Assembly: GCA_018222765.1 (NCBI GenBank)
Contig: JAAEZT010000019.1
Span: forward strand, 1-64,000
Direction: 5' to 3'
DNA: 64,000 nucleotides
DNA from: a bacterium
Lineage (GTDB): Bacteria; Verrucomicrobiota; Verrucomicrobiia; Verrucomicrobiales; Akkermansiaceae
Position numbers and translations under genes: made by a program. This document shows, piece after piece, positions 51,269-58,673 of the stretch (position 1 is the first letter of the stretch; each line of letters starts with the position of its first letter). Under the pieces are notes generated by a model. The model was not told the DNA's origin. It made no database searches and saw nothing but the letters and a program-made list of their open reading frames with translations.

Positions 51269-51300
51269 AAACGGGAGAATCCTTTCGGATCTCCCGTTTC
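51269..51300. terminator. Bidirectional terminator between entericidin-like gene and trxA
   Basis: ACGGGAGA (51271-51278) pairs with TCTCCCGT (51290-51297), with a small inner stem TCC/GGA and A-rich and T-rich flanks. It can end both the lipoprotein transcript (plus) and the trxA transcript (minus, stop 51322). Confidence 0.8.
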
Positions 51301-51321
51301 TTGTTGAGCTGATGAGATTGC

Positions 51322-51642
51322 TTAAGCAAGTGCCTGCAGCTTCTCAGAAATCTGGGACTGGGTAACAGAAGCTCCCACGATTTGATCCTTCACTTCCCCA
51401 TCCTTGAAGAACAGAAGAGTTGGGATAGAACGGATGCCATATTTCGCGGCCAGAGCCTGTCCGTCGTCAAGATTACACTTCCCTACCTTGGCCGTTCCTT
51501 CGACCTCGGAAGCAACCGCGTCTACCATTGGAGAAATCATTTTGCAGGGACCGCACCATTCTGCCCAAAAGTCCACCAGAACGGGCTGATCTGCATTGAG
51601 AACCTCTGCTTCGAAGTTGTCTTCGGTAATTGTTAGAGCCAT
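51322..51642 (-). CDS. trxA: Thioredoxin
   Basis: A 106-residue thioredoxin that reduces protein disulfides in the cytosol. The active site WCGPC is in [18 protein letters not shown]; the cis-Pro region [14 protein letters not shown] and the C-terminal helix are normal. It is a single-gene unit with a predicted leaderless promoter embedded in the terminator of the preceding unit and a terminator of its own downstream. Confidence 0.97.
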   Translation of the reverse strand: MALTITEDNFEAEVLNADQPVLVDFWAEWCGPCKMISPMVDAVASEVEGTAKVGKCNLDDGQALAAKYGIRSIPTLLFFKDGEVKDQIVGASVTQSQISEKLQALA

Positions 51643-51648
51643 GCGGTG

Positions 51649-51676
51649 ACTATGTACACAAAAAGGGTGGCGTCAA
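51649..51676 (-). promoter_or_regulatory. Predicted promoter of trxA, leaderless geometry
   Basis: Minus strand TTGACG (51676-51671, five of six), 16 nt, CATAGT (51654-51649, four of six) predict a start at 51642, the A of the ATG. The -35 and part of the spacer lie inside the hairpin that terminates the upstream transcript. Confidence 0.5.
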
Positions 51677-51688
51677 GAGCCACCCTTT
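51660..51688 (-). terminator. Intrinsic terminator of the Pro/Ala-rich protein unit
   Basis: On the minus strand AAAGGGTGGC (51688-51679) pairs perfectly with GCCACCCTTT (51671-51662) across 7 nt, followed by a T run. It lies downstream of the 24-residue peptide frame and the 196-residue protein, and overlaps the trxA promoter. Confidence 0.8.
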
Positions 51689-51731
51689 GCAGGTTTCCCA
51701 TTTCTTTACATGGGATGAAGTGTGAGTCTTC

Positions 51732-51806
51732 TTACAGCGTAGTTGAGATATACTGAAGCGCCGCAACAGCACCGCCGAGAATCAGAAGAATAATAGGTAA
51801 TACCAT
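51732..51806 (-). CDS. Candidate 24-residue hydrophobic peptide
   Basis: An ATG-started frame encodes MVLPIILLILGGAVAALQ plus six more residues, almost entirely a membrane helix. It starts 20 nt after the stop of the Pro/Ala-rich membrane protein and ends 44 nt before a strong terminator, so it occupies nearly the whole space between them. It carries no ribosome-binding site that I can see. It could be a small membrane regulator or partner of the upstream protein; a chance frame remains possible. Confidence 0.45.
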   Translation of the reverse strand: MVLPIILLILGGAVAALQYISTTL

Positions 51807-51825
51807 AATACAATTTCGTCAAAGT

Positions 51826-52416
51826 TTACTCAAAGAGGCTACCAAAAGTCTCTCCATTGGCTGAAGTCCAAGTCATGATACCCACGGCAAGAACAGCGAT
51901 GCTGAGGACAAAGGAAATGATGGAGAGGATGGTCGGAATATTGTCGTTCTCTTCTTCTTCATCGACAACATTCCCTATCGTTCCCATTCCTCCGGCCATT
52001 GTCGGGGCCGTGGGTGCGCCGAGTTGCTGGGTGCTCTGGAGTTGAACCGTTGCCTGAGGAAGGGGCTGTGTTCCCCCAGATCCCCCAATGGGTCCGGTCG
52101 CCGTTGGCGAAGCAAGAGGGACGGTTGAGGGGCCACCTGGAGTAGCCGGAGCAGGCGCGGTTTTGAGAGCAATCGTCGGAGCAGGCGCTGGCGCGGATGG
52201 CGCGGATGGCGCAGCAGGTGCTCCTGCTGTTTTCAAGGGAATGGTTGGCGCAGGTGGCGCAGGCGCTCCTGCGGATGGCGCGGGAGGAGGAGTGGGTGCC
52301 CCGCCTGGAGCCGGATCGGGCTTGAGGGTCACGCGGACAGTCTCTTTCTTCAAAGAAACCGCCGAAGTCTTCTTCATTGGTGCTGGTGCCTTAGGCGGCT
52401 GATTTTCGTCGCTCAT
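51826..52416 (-). CDS. Pro/Ala-rich protein with C-terminal membrane helix
   Basis: A 196-residue protein I do not recognise as a named family. Residues 1-135 are low complexity, rich in Pro, Ala, Gly and Thr, with a recurring short motif around T-I/V-x-L-K (VTLKPDPAPGG, TIPLKTAGAP, TIALKTAPAP, TVPLASP, TVQLQST). An acidic patch (DEEEENDN) follows, then one membrane helix near residues 160-182 and a short tail. The lack of a signal peptide suggests an N-in, tail-anchored-like topology. It has its own promoter with TTGACA. The repeats may present binding sites for a partner; that is inference. Confidence 0.75.
   Translation of the reverse strand: MSDENQPPKAPAPMKKTSAVSLKKETVRVTLKPDPAPGGAPTPPPAPSAGAPAPPAPTIPLKTAGAPAAPSAPSAPAPAPTIALKTAPAPATPGGPSTVPLASPTATGPIGGSGGTQPLPQATVQLQSTQQLGAPTAPTMAGGMGTIGNVVDEEEENDNIPTILSIISFVLSIAVLAVGIMTWTSANGETFGSLFE
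52191..52208 (+). repeat. Short tandem repeat in the Pro/Ala-rich gene
   Basis: Two perfect tandem 9-bp copies of GCGCGGATG with a partial third lie inside a longer imperfect duplication of roughly 60 bp (about 52160-52212 and 52228-52290), encoding the repeated TIxLKTA blocks. Copy number could vary between strains. Confidence 0.6.
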
Positions 52417-52470
52417 AATGGAATCGTTGTGTTTGTGATGCTTAAGAAGTGATTGACACTGCTTTCGCAG

Positions 52471-52500
52471 ATTAAACTAAAACCAAGCTCCCTGTGTCAA
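52471..52500 (-). promoter_or_regulatory. Predicted promoter of the Pro/Ala-rich protein gene
   Basis: Minus strand TTGACA (52500-52495, perfect) and TTTAAT (52476-52471, five of six) with an 18 nt spacer. The expected transcript start near 52464 gives a leader of about 48 nt before ATG 52416, so this one is not leaderless. Confidence 0.55.
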
Positions 52501-52583
52501 ACACCCATCTCCTAAAAATTCAGCTTTCCTAGATGTTATTGCCCAAAGGCCCTGTTTCTGGGCATTTTGAACGCGTTTCGATC

Positions 52584-52946
52584 CTATTCCTCCTCTTCCT
52601 CCGGAGGTGCAGTTGGTAATTTCGCCACTTCATCCAGGAGATTCACCATATCGACTCCCCGTGAGGCCGACGCGTCGACGCGAAAAGAAAGAACCGGAGT
52701 ATTCCGTAAAACGACCCGCTTGGAAACCTTGCTTTGGATAAATCCTCGCTTCCTAGAAAGAGTCTCCATCACCCCGGGCGAAGACCCTCCAAGAATACTG
52801 ACAAAAACCTTGGCCTCTTTAAGATCCTGGGTCACATCGACCTCGCTGACAGTCACGAGAGCGCCATTCCACTCGAAATCACGCTGAATCACCGCGCTGA
52901 TCTCCCGCCGAAGCAGTTCATTGACGCGATCGAGTCTCTTGGCCAT
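52584..52946 (-). CDS. rbfA: 30S ribosome-binding factor A
   Basis: A 120-residue KH-fold protein that matures the 5' end of 16S rRNA. It begins MAKRLDRVNELLRREISAVI and contains VTVSEVDVTQDLKEAKVFVSILG and LRNTPVLSFRVDASASRGVDM, all typical. ATG 52946 is chosen over an in-frame start at 52976. A Glu-rich tail ends the protein. It lies 47 nt after infB, completing nusA-infB-rbfA. Confidence 0.93.
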   Translation of the reverse strand: MAKRLDRVNELLRREISAVIQRDFEWNGALVTVSEVDVTQDLKEAKVFVSILGGSSPGVMETLSRKRGFIQSKVSKRVVLRNTPVLSFRVDASASRGVDMVNLLDEVAKLPTAPPEEEEE

Positions 52947-52993
52947 GATGAAACAGGTAGTTGGCGGGCATTCCAAATAGACCCCGCAATCGT

Positions 52994-55099
52994 TTAGAGA
53001 GTCTGCTCAATCTTATCGAGAGTGTAGCACTCGATAACGTCTCCTTCTTCGTAATCGTCGAAGCTTCCAAGTCGGATACCGCATTCGATTCCTTCTTTCA
53101 CTTCCTCGACCTCTTCAGTGTGGCGACGCAAGGTCGACATCTTACCATCAAAGACCGGCTGTTTCCCACGAAGAACGCGGGCATGCGCAGTCCGGGAAAC
53201 CTTTCCACTCTTGATCACGCAACCGGCGGCGCGGCCTTTGTTAACTTTGAAGACTTGCTTCACGGAGGCTCGTCCGATGACGGTCTCACGAATCACCGGA
53301 TCAAGCATTCCCTGCATCGCATCGCGAACCTGGTCGATCAATTCGTAGACGATGGAAAACAACTTAATTTGAATACCCTCCCGCTTGGCTGATTTTACAG
53401 CCTTTCCTTCAACCTTTACATTGAATCCAAGAACGATGGCATCGGACGAGCTGGCGAGAAGGACATCGGATTCGGTAATCGCACCGGCGCCTGCCCCAAG
53501 GAAATTCGCGGATACCTTGTCGGATTCGATCTCCTCAATAGCCTTTTTAATCGCCTCGGCTGACCCTTGAACATCAGTCCGGAGGATGAGTTTGAGTTGC
53601 GCTTTCTGCCCGCCCTCTACAAAGGAAAGCATGTCTTCGAGACGGCTTTTCTTGGGTTGAACGAGACGTTGTTGGCGAAGTTCGCCCTGACGCTCCTCAC
53701 TGAGCTTCTTGGCGGCGCGTTCGTTTTCCATCTGAACCAGTGAGTCCCCCACGTTCGGGAGTTCGGCGAATCCGAGAACCTCAACAGGCACAGATGGGCC
53801 GGCTTCCTTGAGTTGTTCCCCGTGCTCGTCGATGAGTAATTTCACTTTGCCAGCAAATGGACCGCAAATAAACGGACCACCAACCTTCAAGGTCCCGCTC
53901 TCCACAATAACAGTGGCAGTAGCACCCCGCCCTGGTTTCAGACTGGCTTCAATCACCGAGGCCCGCGCATTTGCAGATGGGTTGGACTTCAATTCAAGGA
54001 CTTCGGCTTGTAGCGCCATCAAATCGAGAAGGTCTTCAATTCCCGCTCCGGTAGCAGCGGAGACTTCGACAGATTCGATGTCACCACCCATGGCGGCCGA
54101 GACCAGCTCGTGCTCCATCAGCTGGGTGTGCACACGCATGGGGTCAGCGGCAGGAAGGTCGCATTTGTTGATGGCGACAATGATCGTTTTCTTTGCTGCC
54201 TTGGCGTGATTGATTGCCTCGACAGTTTGCGGCATAATGCCGTCATCCGCCGCGATCACGATCACGACAATATCGGTGACATCAGCGCCCCGGGCACGCA
54301 TTTCGGTAAAAATAGAGTGACCCGGTGTGTCCATAAAGGTGATCGGCTTGCCGCCATGATCAACCCGGTAGGCCGCAACGTGCTGGGTAATGCCACCCGC
54401 TTCACGGGCCGCGACCCGACTCTTCCGAATGTAATCAAGAAGCGATGTCTTTCCGTGATCGACATGCCCCATGAAGGTGATGATGGGAGCCCGGAAGACA
54501 AGCTGCTCCTCCGACTCTTCTTCCTCCGGCTCCGGCTCAGAAATAACTTCCGCTTCCTTGTGAACCCCGCCTCCCTTTTCACGTTTTTCGCGTTCAAAGA
54601 CGAAACCGTGCACTTCACAGACTTTTTCCGCGATTTCCGGCTCAATCGCTTGGTTCGGTGCAACAAACACTTCCAACTTGATCAAGTCGGCCATGATTTC
54701 GAATCCCTTCATCCCCATCTTTTCGGCAAGGTCACTGACGATGATGGGAGGCTTGATGCTAATCACATTCCCGTCCACTGATCCGGTATTCTCTGCTTCC
54801 TTCTCAGTCTGAGGAACCGCAAATGGCTCGGACTTGATAAACTCTGCATCGGGCACATCCAATTTATTGGAAATAGCAGGGAGAATTTCCTTGCCCGAGT
54901 TCTCCGTTTTTCGAACGGATTTCTTTTTCGGCTTATCGTCTTCAATTCCGAGATCCAAGGCCGCTGCCTTCTTGTCATCCAAGGACTGAACCTTGGACGC
55001 TTCCTGACGCTGCCGCTCACGACGTGAGGGCTTTTTTTTCTCACTCAAGAGGTCTAATATTTCCTCCTCGGAGTCTGTTTTCTTTTTATCGTCAGCCAT
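52994..55099 (-). CDS. infB: Translation initiation factor IF-2
   Basis: A 701-residue GTPase that positions initiator tRNA. The N-terminal 120 residues are charged and disordered, shorter than in E. coli. G-domain motifs are intact: G1 GHVDHGKT, G3 DTPGHSIF, G4 NKCD, G5 VSAATG. GGITQHVAAYRV marks the switch I area. Domains II to IV follow with GRATATV-like GRGATATVIVESGTLKVG and FNVKVEGKAVKSA. It sits 64 nt downstream of nusA on the same transcript. Confidence 0.96.
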   Translation of the reverse strand: MADDKKKTDSEEEILDLLSEKKKPSRRERQRQEASKVQSLDDKKAAALDLGIEDDKPKKKSVRKTENSGKEILPAISNKLDVPDAEFIKSEPFAVPQTEKEAENTGSVDGNVISIKPPIIVSDLAEKMGMKGFEIMADLIKLEVFVAPNQAIEPEIAEKVCEVHGFVFEREKREKGGGVHKEAEVISEPEPEEEESEEQLVFRAPIITFMGHVDHGKTSLLDYIRKSRVAAREAGGITQHVAAYRVDHGGKPITFMDTPGHSIFTEMRARGADVTDIVVIVIAADDGIMPQTVEAINHAKAAKKTIIVAINKCDLPAADPMRVHTQLMEHELVSAAMGGDIESVEVSAATGAGIEDLLDLMALQAEVLELKSNPSANARASVIEASLKPGRGATATVIVESGTLKVGGPFICGPFAGKVKLLIDEHGEQLKEAGPSVPVEVLGFAELPNVGDSLVQMENERAAKKLSEERQGELRQQRLVQPKKSRLEDMLSFVEGGQKAQLKLILRTDVQGSAEAIKKAIEEIESDKVSANFLGAGAGAITESDVLLASSSDAIVLGFNVKVEGKAVKSAKREGIQIKLFSIVYELIDQVRDAMQGMLDPVIRETVIGRASVKQVFKVNKGRAAGCVIKSGKVSRTAHARVLRGKQPVFDGKMSTLRRHTEEVEEVKEGIECGIRLGSFDDYEEGDVIECYTLDKIEQTL

Positions 55100-55163
55100 T
55101 CTAAAATACGGGTCTTGCTTGGGGGATCAGGGAAAAGTTGAATTTGGGAAGGACGGAGTAAAT

Positions 55164-56510
55164 CTACGCTTCGGAATTTGATGCTTCCTCCGACGAAGTT
55201 TCGTCAACCGCTGGGACCTCTTCCGGAGCGGCGGACTCCTCGGCGAGAGGTGCTTCTCCGCCGCCCTGCGCGGTTGCGAGGATTTTCTCAGCAACTGAAA
55301 GATCGGTTTCAAGCTGTGAGGCAATGTATTCGGCCGGCATTTGCGCCACCATATCGACGGTGACACCACCTGCGCGGAAGAGACGATCAGCCAACTCCGC
55401 AGAGAGATCGAAGGCTTCGGCGAGATGCGACGCGGCATCACCCACGCGCGCCTCAAACTGCTCGTGCTGACTTTCATCCTTACGAACCTGCACGTCCCAA
55501 CCAACCAGCTTGGAGGTCAAGCGGGCATTTTGACCACGACGGCCAATCGCCTTTGACAAGTCCTCCTCATCAACAGTGACGTTCACAACCTTATCTTCCT
55601 CGTTGAGAGAAATGCTACGAACCTGTGCGGGCTTGAGTGCCTCGGTAACAAACTCGCTGATGTCGTCATTCCATCTAATGATGTCGACCTTCTCGTTATT
55701 GAGCTCCCGCACGATGTTTTTGACGCGTGCCCCGCGAAGACCAACACAAGCACCCACCGGGTCGACCTTGTCGTCATGGGTGAAGACCGCGACCTTGGTG
55801 CGGTAGCCGGCTTCCCGGGCAACTGAGCGAAGCTCCACAGTCCGGTCAGAAATTTCAGCCACTTCCGATTCAAAAAGCCGTCGAACAAAGTTAGGATGAC
55901 TCCGGGAAAGAATAATTTCAGGCCCGCGGCCCTCGTTCTCCACGGATACAACGTAACAACGGATTCGGTCGCTCACATTGTATTCCTCGGTAGAGACGCG
56001 CTCGCGGCTGGGCATGCGAGCCTCAAACTTGCCGAGATCCACCATAACATCGCTTTTTTCGAAACGACGGACGGACCCACTCACGATGTCGCCCGCGCGG
56101 TCTTTGAATTCATCGTAAATCTTCTCTTTTTCAGCCTGCCGTAACCGCTGCATCATGGTCTGTTTGGCCGTCTGCACCGCGATGCGCCCAAAGTTTTTTG
56201 GGGTCACATCAAAGTCAAGATATCCACCAACCTCGGCCGACGCATCCTTTTTGTGGGCCACCGCAAGAGGAACTTCGTTGAACTTATCGACATAATCGTC
56301 GTTTGCCACGACCTGAAGACGGGCCAAAATCCGGGTATCTCCTTTCCGCTCGTTGATTTCGGCTTTCAGGGTCTCAATAGCGTCAGCACCGGGCACCATC
56401 TTACGGTAGGCCGAGCAAAAGGCATATTCCAGGGCCTCGACAACGCGTTCGCGCTCGATGGCTTTTTCTTTTTCGTAGAACTCGATGAGGGCGACGATAT
56501 CGGTAGTCAT
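55164..56510 (-). CDS. nusA: Transcription termination/antitermination factor NusA
   Basis: A 448-residue RNA polymerase-binding factor. The N-terminal domain (EFYEKEKAIERERVVEALEYAF) is followed by an S1 domain (VSGSVRRFEKSDVMVDLGKFEA) and two KH domains (DPVGACVGLRGARVKNIV; DLSKAIGRRGQNARL). A short helix-hairpin-helix-like stretch and a Glu/Ala/Ser-rich tail end it. ATG 56510 is chosen over the in-frame TTG 56537, which lies in a terminator T run. rimP, its usual upstream neighbour, is absent; instead a terminator lies 25 nt before the start. Confidence 0.95.
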   Translation of the reverse strand: MTTDIVALIEFYEKEKAIERERVVEALEYAFCSAYRKMVPGADAIETLKAEINERKGDTRILARLQVVANDDYVDKFNEVPLAVAHKKDASAEVGGYLDFDVTPKNFGRIAVQTAKQTMMQRLRQAEKEKIYDEFKDRAGDIVSGSVRRFEKSDVMVDLGKFEARMPSRERVSTEEYNVSDRIRCYVVSVENEGRGPEIILSRSHPNFVRRLFESEVAEISDRTVELRSVAREAGYRTKVAVFTHDDKVDPVGACVGLRGARVKNIVRELNNEKVDIIRWNDDISEFVTEALKPAQVRSISLNEEDKVVNVTVDEEDLSKAIGRRGQNARLTSKLVGWDVQVRKDESQHEQFEARVGDAASHLAEAFDLSAELADRLFRAGGVTVDMVAQMPAEYIASQLETDLSVAEKILATAQGGGEAPLAEESAAPEEVPAVDETSSEEASNSEA

Positions 56511-56535
56511 TGCAAATTCGATTGTTCCTGAGACC

Positions 56536-56562
56536 AAAAAGAGCGGGTTGGAGAACCCACTC
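56536..56562 (-). terminator. Intrinsic terminator immediately upstream of nusA
   Basis: On the minus strand GAGTGGGTT (56562-56554) pairs with AACCCGCTC (56549-56541) around CTCC, nine pairs with one G-U, followed by TTTTT (56540-56536). The nusA ATG is only 25 nt beyond, too close to hold an independent promoter. A perfect palindrome CTGACGTCAG (56567-56576) lies just before the hairpin. It may be an attenuator. Confidence 0.75.
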
Positions 56563-56606
56563 CTTACTGACGTCAGAAGTTGTTGGGCGATGCCTTACCC
56601 TGCTTA

Positions 56607-56634
56607 ATTAAAAATGACAAGTCCTAATCATCAA
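56607..56634 (-). promoter_or_regulatory. Possible promoter of nusA operon
   Basis: Minus strand TTGATG (56634-56629), 16 nt, TTTAAT (56612-56607, five of six) would start transcription near 56600, giving a leader of about 90 nt that includes the palindrome and terminator before nusA. It overlaps the end of the upstream lipoprotein gene. Confidence 0.35.
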
Positions 56635-57256
56635 GAGAACGCCATTCCAGCCCCTTGAATTCAGCCTCCGTCTGAAAGGCTGCCAGCCCAAACGGAGCGC
56701 ACAGTTCAATGGAGCCGGTTCTGAGGCCAATTTCACGCCCCTTGATGCCCACATTGATCAATTCTTCCCCGTCAATCCAGGTCAATATCCGGTCACTCTC
56801 TACCCGAACTCTGATGGCATACCACTGGTTGTCTTTGAAATGATGGTAACTCGTCGTTTCATTTTCCGAGGCATCCATCCCATCGATCGATGAAATCCCC
56901 AAAGTTCCACCTCCCCAGCCCCCGACAATCAAAGTCGCGTAAGCATCGTGGGAATCGACAGGAAAAGTCAGTCCGCAGAAAAAATCACTCCCCTCAATCT
57001 TTCGAGCCTCAAGGCGCACTTCGAAGGGAACGGTCGGCACCTCGCCACCATAACGTGACCCCGTCATCTCGACGCCTGGATCAAAATGAAGCACCCCATC
57101 GATCCACTCCACCGCCCCTTCGCCACCAAATTGGACTGGCGCCCACTTTTGGGTGTCCGGTTTTTCCCAAACTGCCTGATCCGCTCCCGGTTCAATAGGT
57201 TCAGACTGATCGCAGCTCACCAAAGCGAGGGAAAGAAAGGCAAGAAATCTCATCAT
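56624..57256 (-). CDS. DUF1080-like lipoprotein
   Basis: A protein of about 210 residues with a lipoprotein signal (MMRFLAFLSLALVSC) and a beta-sandwich resembling DUF1080 / concanavalin-like domains: VEWIDGVLHFDPG, SDFFCGLTFPVD, GGGTLGISSIDGMDAS, NQWYAIRVRVESDRILTWIDGE and a final EFKGLEWRSL. It is likely anchored to the outer or inner membrane and may bind or cleave sugars. The start is ATG 57256 or ATG 57253. It begins 39 nt after the tRNA-Sec 3' end. Confidence 0.8.
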   Translation of the reverse strand: MMRFLAFLSLALVSCDQSEPIEPGADQAVWEKPDTQKWAPVQFGGEGAVEWIDGVLHFDPGVEMTGSRYGGEVPTVPFEVRLEARKIEGSDFFCGLTFPVDSHDAYATLIVGGWGGGTLGISSIDGMDASENETTSYHHFKDNQWYAIRVRVESDRILTWIDGEELINVGIKGREIGLRTGSIELCAPFGLAAFQTEAEFKGLEWRSLDD

Positions 57257-57295
57257 TGCGATACGAGCAGCCAAGGGAAATCTTCGCAGAAAAAG

Positions 57296-57388
57296 TGGCG
57301 GAGAGGGAAGGAATTGAACCCACCAAGCCCGAATTGAGCTTCAACGGTTTTGAAAACCGCGGCGACCACCAGGCACGCAGCACTCTCC
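57296..57388 (-). tRNA. selC: tRNA-Sec (selenocysteine), anticodon UCA
   Basis: A 93-nt tRNA on the minus strand. The anticodon loop TTTCAAA reads UGA codons (UCA anticodon) within a stem GCGGT/ACCGT. A long variable arm (AAGCTC paired with GGGCTT) separates it from the T arm with loop TTCAATT. The acceptor 5' GGAGAG pairs with CTCTCC, followed by G73 and an encoded CCA. The acceptor pairing could extend outward by two pairs (5' end 57390), so the exact end is uncertain. A TTGACC -35-like box at 57423-57418 with a weak -10 would start transcription at 57388. A T run follows the 3' end. Confidence 0.9.
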
Positions 57389-57511
57389 GCGGCAAGGTTG
57401 GCCGAGAAGTTTGGATTGGTCAAATGAATGAGTGCGAGAATTTGAAACAAGTTGCTGATCTCCTTCCCGCTCGACCTCGAGCCTCATGGAGTATAGCTTC
57501 CCTCCCAGACG

Positions 57512-58630
57512 ATGATTCGCAAATTCGACCGCTATTTGATCCGCCAGGTTCTGGCAACGACCATTTTTGCGGTGGTCCTCCTGAGCGGCGTGCTCGTCTT
57601 TGGAAATATCTTTAAGCAAATCCACGAGATCCTCGTCGAACGAGGTGCCGGGATTTCCTTTCTTTGGATCTTCTCGATGCAGCTTCTCCCAGTCTCACTC
57701 GTTTTCACTATCCCCTGGGGATTCCTGGCAGCCGTCCTTCTCGTCTTCGGAAGACTATCGGGAGATCAGGAAATCAATGCCTTACGGAGTAGCGGAATGA
57801 GCCTCTTCCGCATCGCCGCTCCAGTGATCCTGATTGGAGTGGCTCTCTCGATACTCTGCCTCTGGCTTAATGCCACGGTCTCGCCTCGCTCAAAGGGAAA
57901 CCTGAAGCAAATGCTCTATAACGAGCTGAAAAACGATCCCAACCGCCTTCTCGATCCCAGCGTGGTGCAGTCCCGACTGAAAGGACAGCGGATCTACATC
58001 GAGGAGCGCGATGGGAACAACAGCCTGCGGGGATTCCATTTTTATCAAATTGACGATGAAAACCCCGGTTCCCTTCCCCTAGCTTACGTCTATGCCGATC
58101 ATGTTGTCCCTCCCGCCGAAATCATTCCCGGCTCAAATCGTATCGATCTTCGACTCACCGGAGCCTATCTGGAAAAATATAATCGTGACGGAAATCTTCA
58201 ACCCGCTTGGGCCGATAAAATCGAACCTTGGGCCCTCCCTCTCCAGGAAGATCAAAAAAGACGCCCAAAACCGAAACATCTCGATAATGGTCAAATCGCA
58301 GAGTTGCTCAACGACCCGCCCGAGGAATTAGATCAACAAGCACTGAACAAGTATTCTTTTGAAGCTTTTCGCCGGTATTCATTTTCCCTGGCTCCGCTCG
58401 CCCTTTGTCTCGTCGGAATCCCCCTGGCGCTGACATCACGTCGAAAGGAATCCTCTGCGGGGATTGGGCTTAGCCTCATTGTAGCGTTTTGTTATTTTCT
58501 TTTCACCATTCTCGCCAAAGAAATGCAGTCTGCGAATTTCGAAGCCTCTCTGGCTTCGCTCTGGCTTCCAAATATCATTTGTCTTGGACTCGGAATCATC
58601 TTGTTCCAGAGAGCGACCCGAAGCGCCTAA
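57512..58630 (+). CDS. LptF/LptG family permease
   Basis: A 372-residue YjgP/YjgQ-family protein, part of the LptB2FG complex that extracts lipopolysaccharide from the inner membrane. The N-terminus FDRYLIRQVLATTIFAVVLLSGVL and the conserved FTIPWGFLAAVLLVFGRLSGDQEINALRSSG region are typical, then a periplasmic beta-jellyroll (about 110-270) and three C-terminal helices. It is more LptF-like because of the FGRL/SGDQE stretch, but the choice is not firm. A TATAGC -10-like box at 57492-57497 lies near the start. Confidence 0.9.
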   Translation: MIRKFDRYLIRQVLATTIFAVVLLSGVLVFGNIFKQIHEILVERGAGISFLWIFSMQLLPVSLVFTIPWGFLAAVLLVFGRLSGDQEINALRSSGMSLFRIAAPVILIGVALSILCLWLNATVSPRSKGNLKQMLYNELKNDPNRLLDPSVVQSRLKGQRIYIEERDGNNSLRGFHFYQIDDENPGSLPLAYVYADHVVPPAEIIPGSNRIDLRLTGAYLEKYNRDGNLQPAWADKIEPWALPLQEDQKRRPKPKHLDNGQIAELLNDPPEELDQQALNKYSFEAFRRYSFSLAPLALCLVGIPLALTSRRKESSAGIGLSLIVAFCYFLFTILAKEMQSANFEASLASLWLPNIICLGLGIILFQRATRSA

Positions 58631-58637
58631 TCTAGTC

Positions 58638-58666
58638 TTGCCGATAGCGGGTTGTAAGAGCATTAT
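58638..58666 (+). promoter_or_regulatory. Possible promoter of SulP gene
   Basis: TTGCCG (58638-58643), 17 nt, CATTAT (58661-58666); the predicted start is 58673, one base before ATG 58674. Both boxes are four of six to consensus. It fits the leaderless pattern seen elsewhere. Confidence 0.38.
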
Positions 58667-58673
58667 CTCATCC

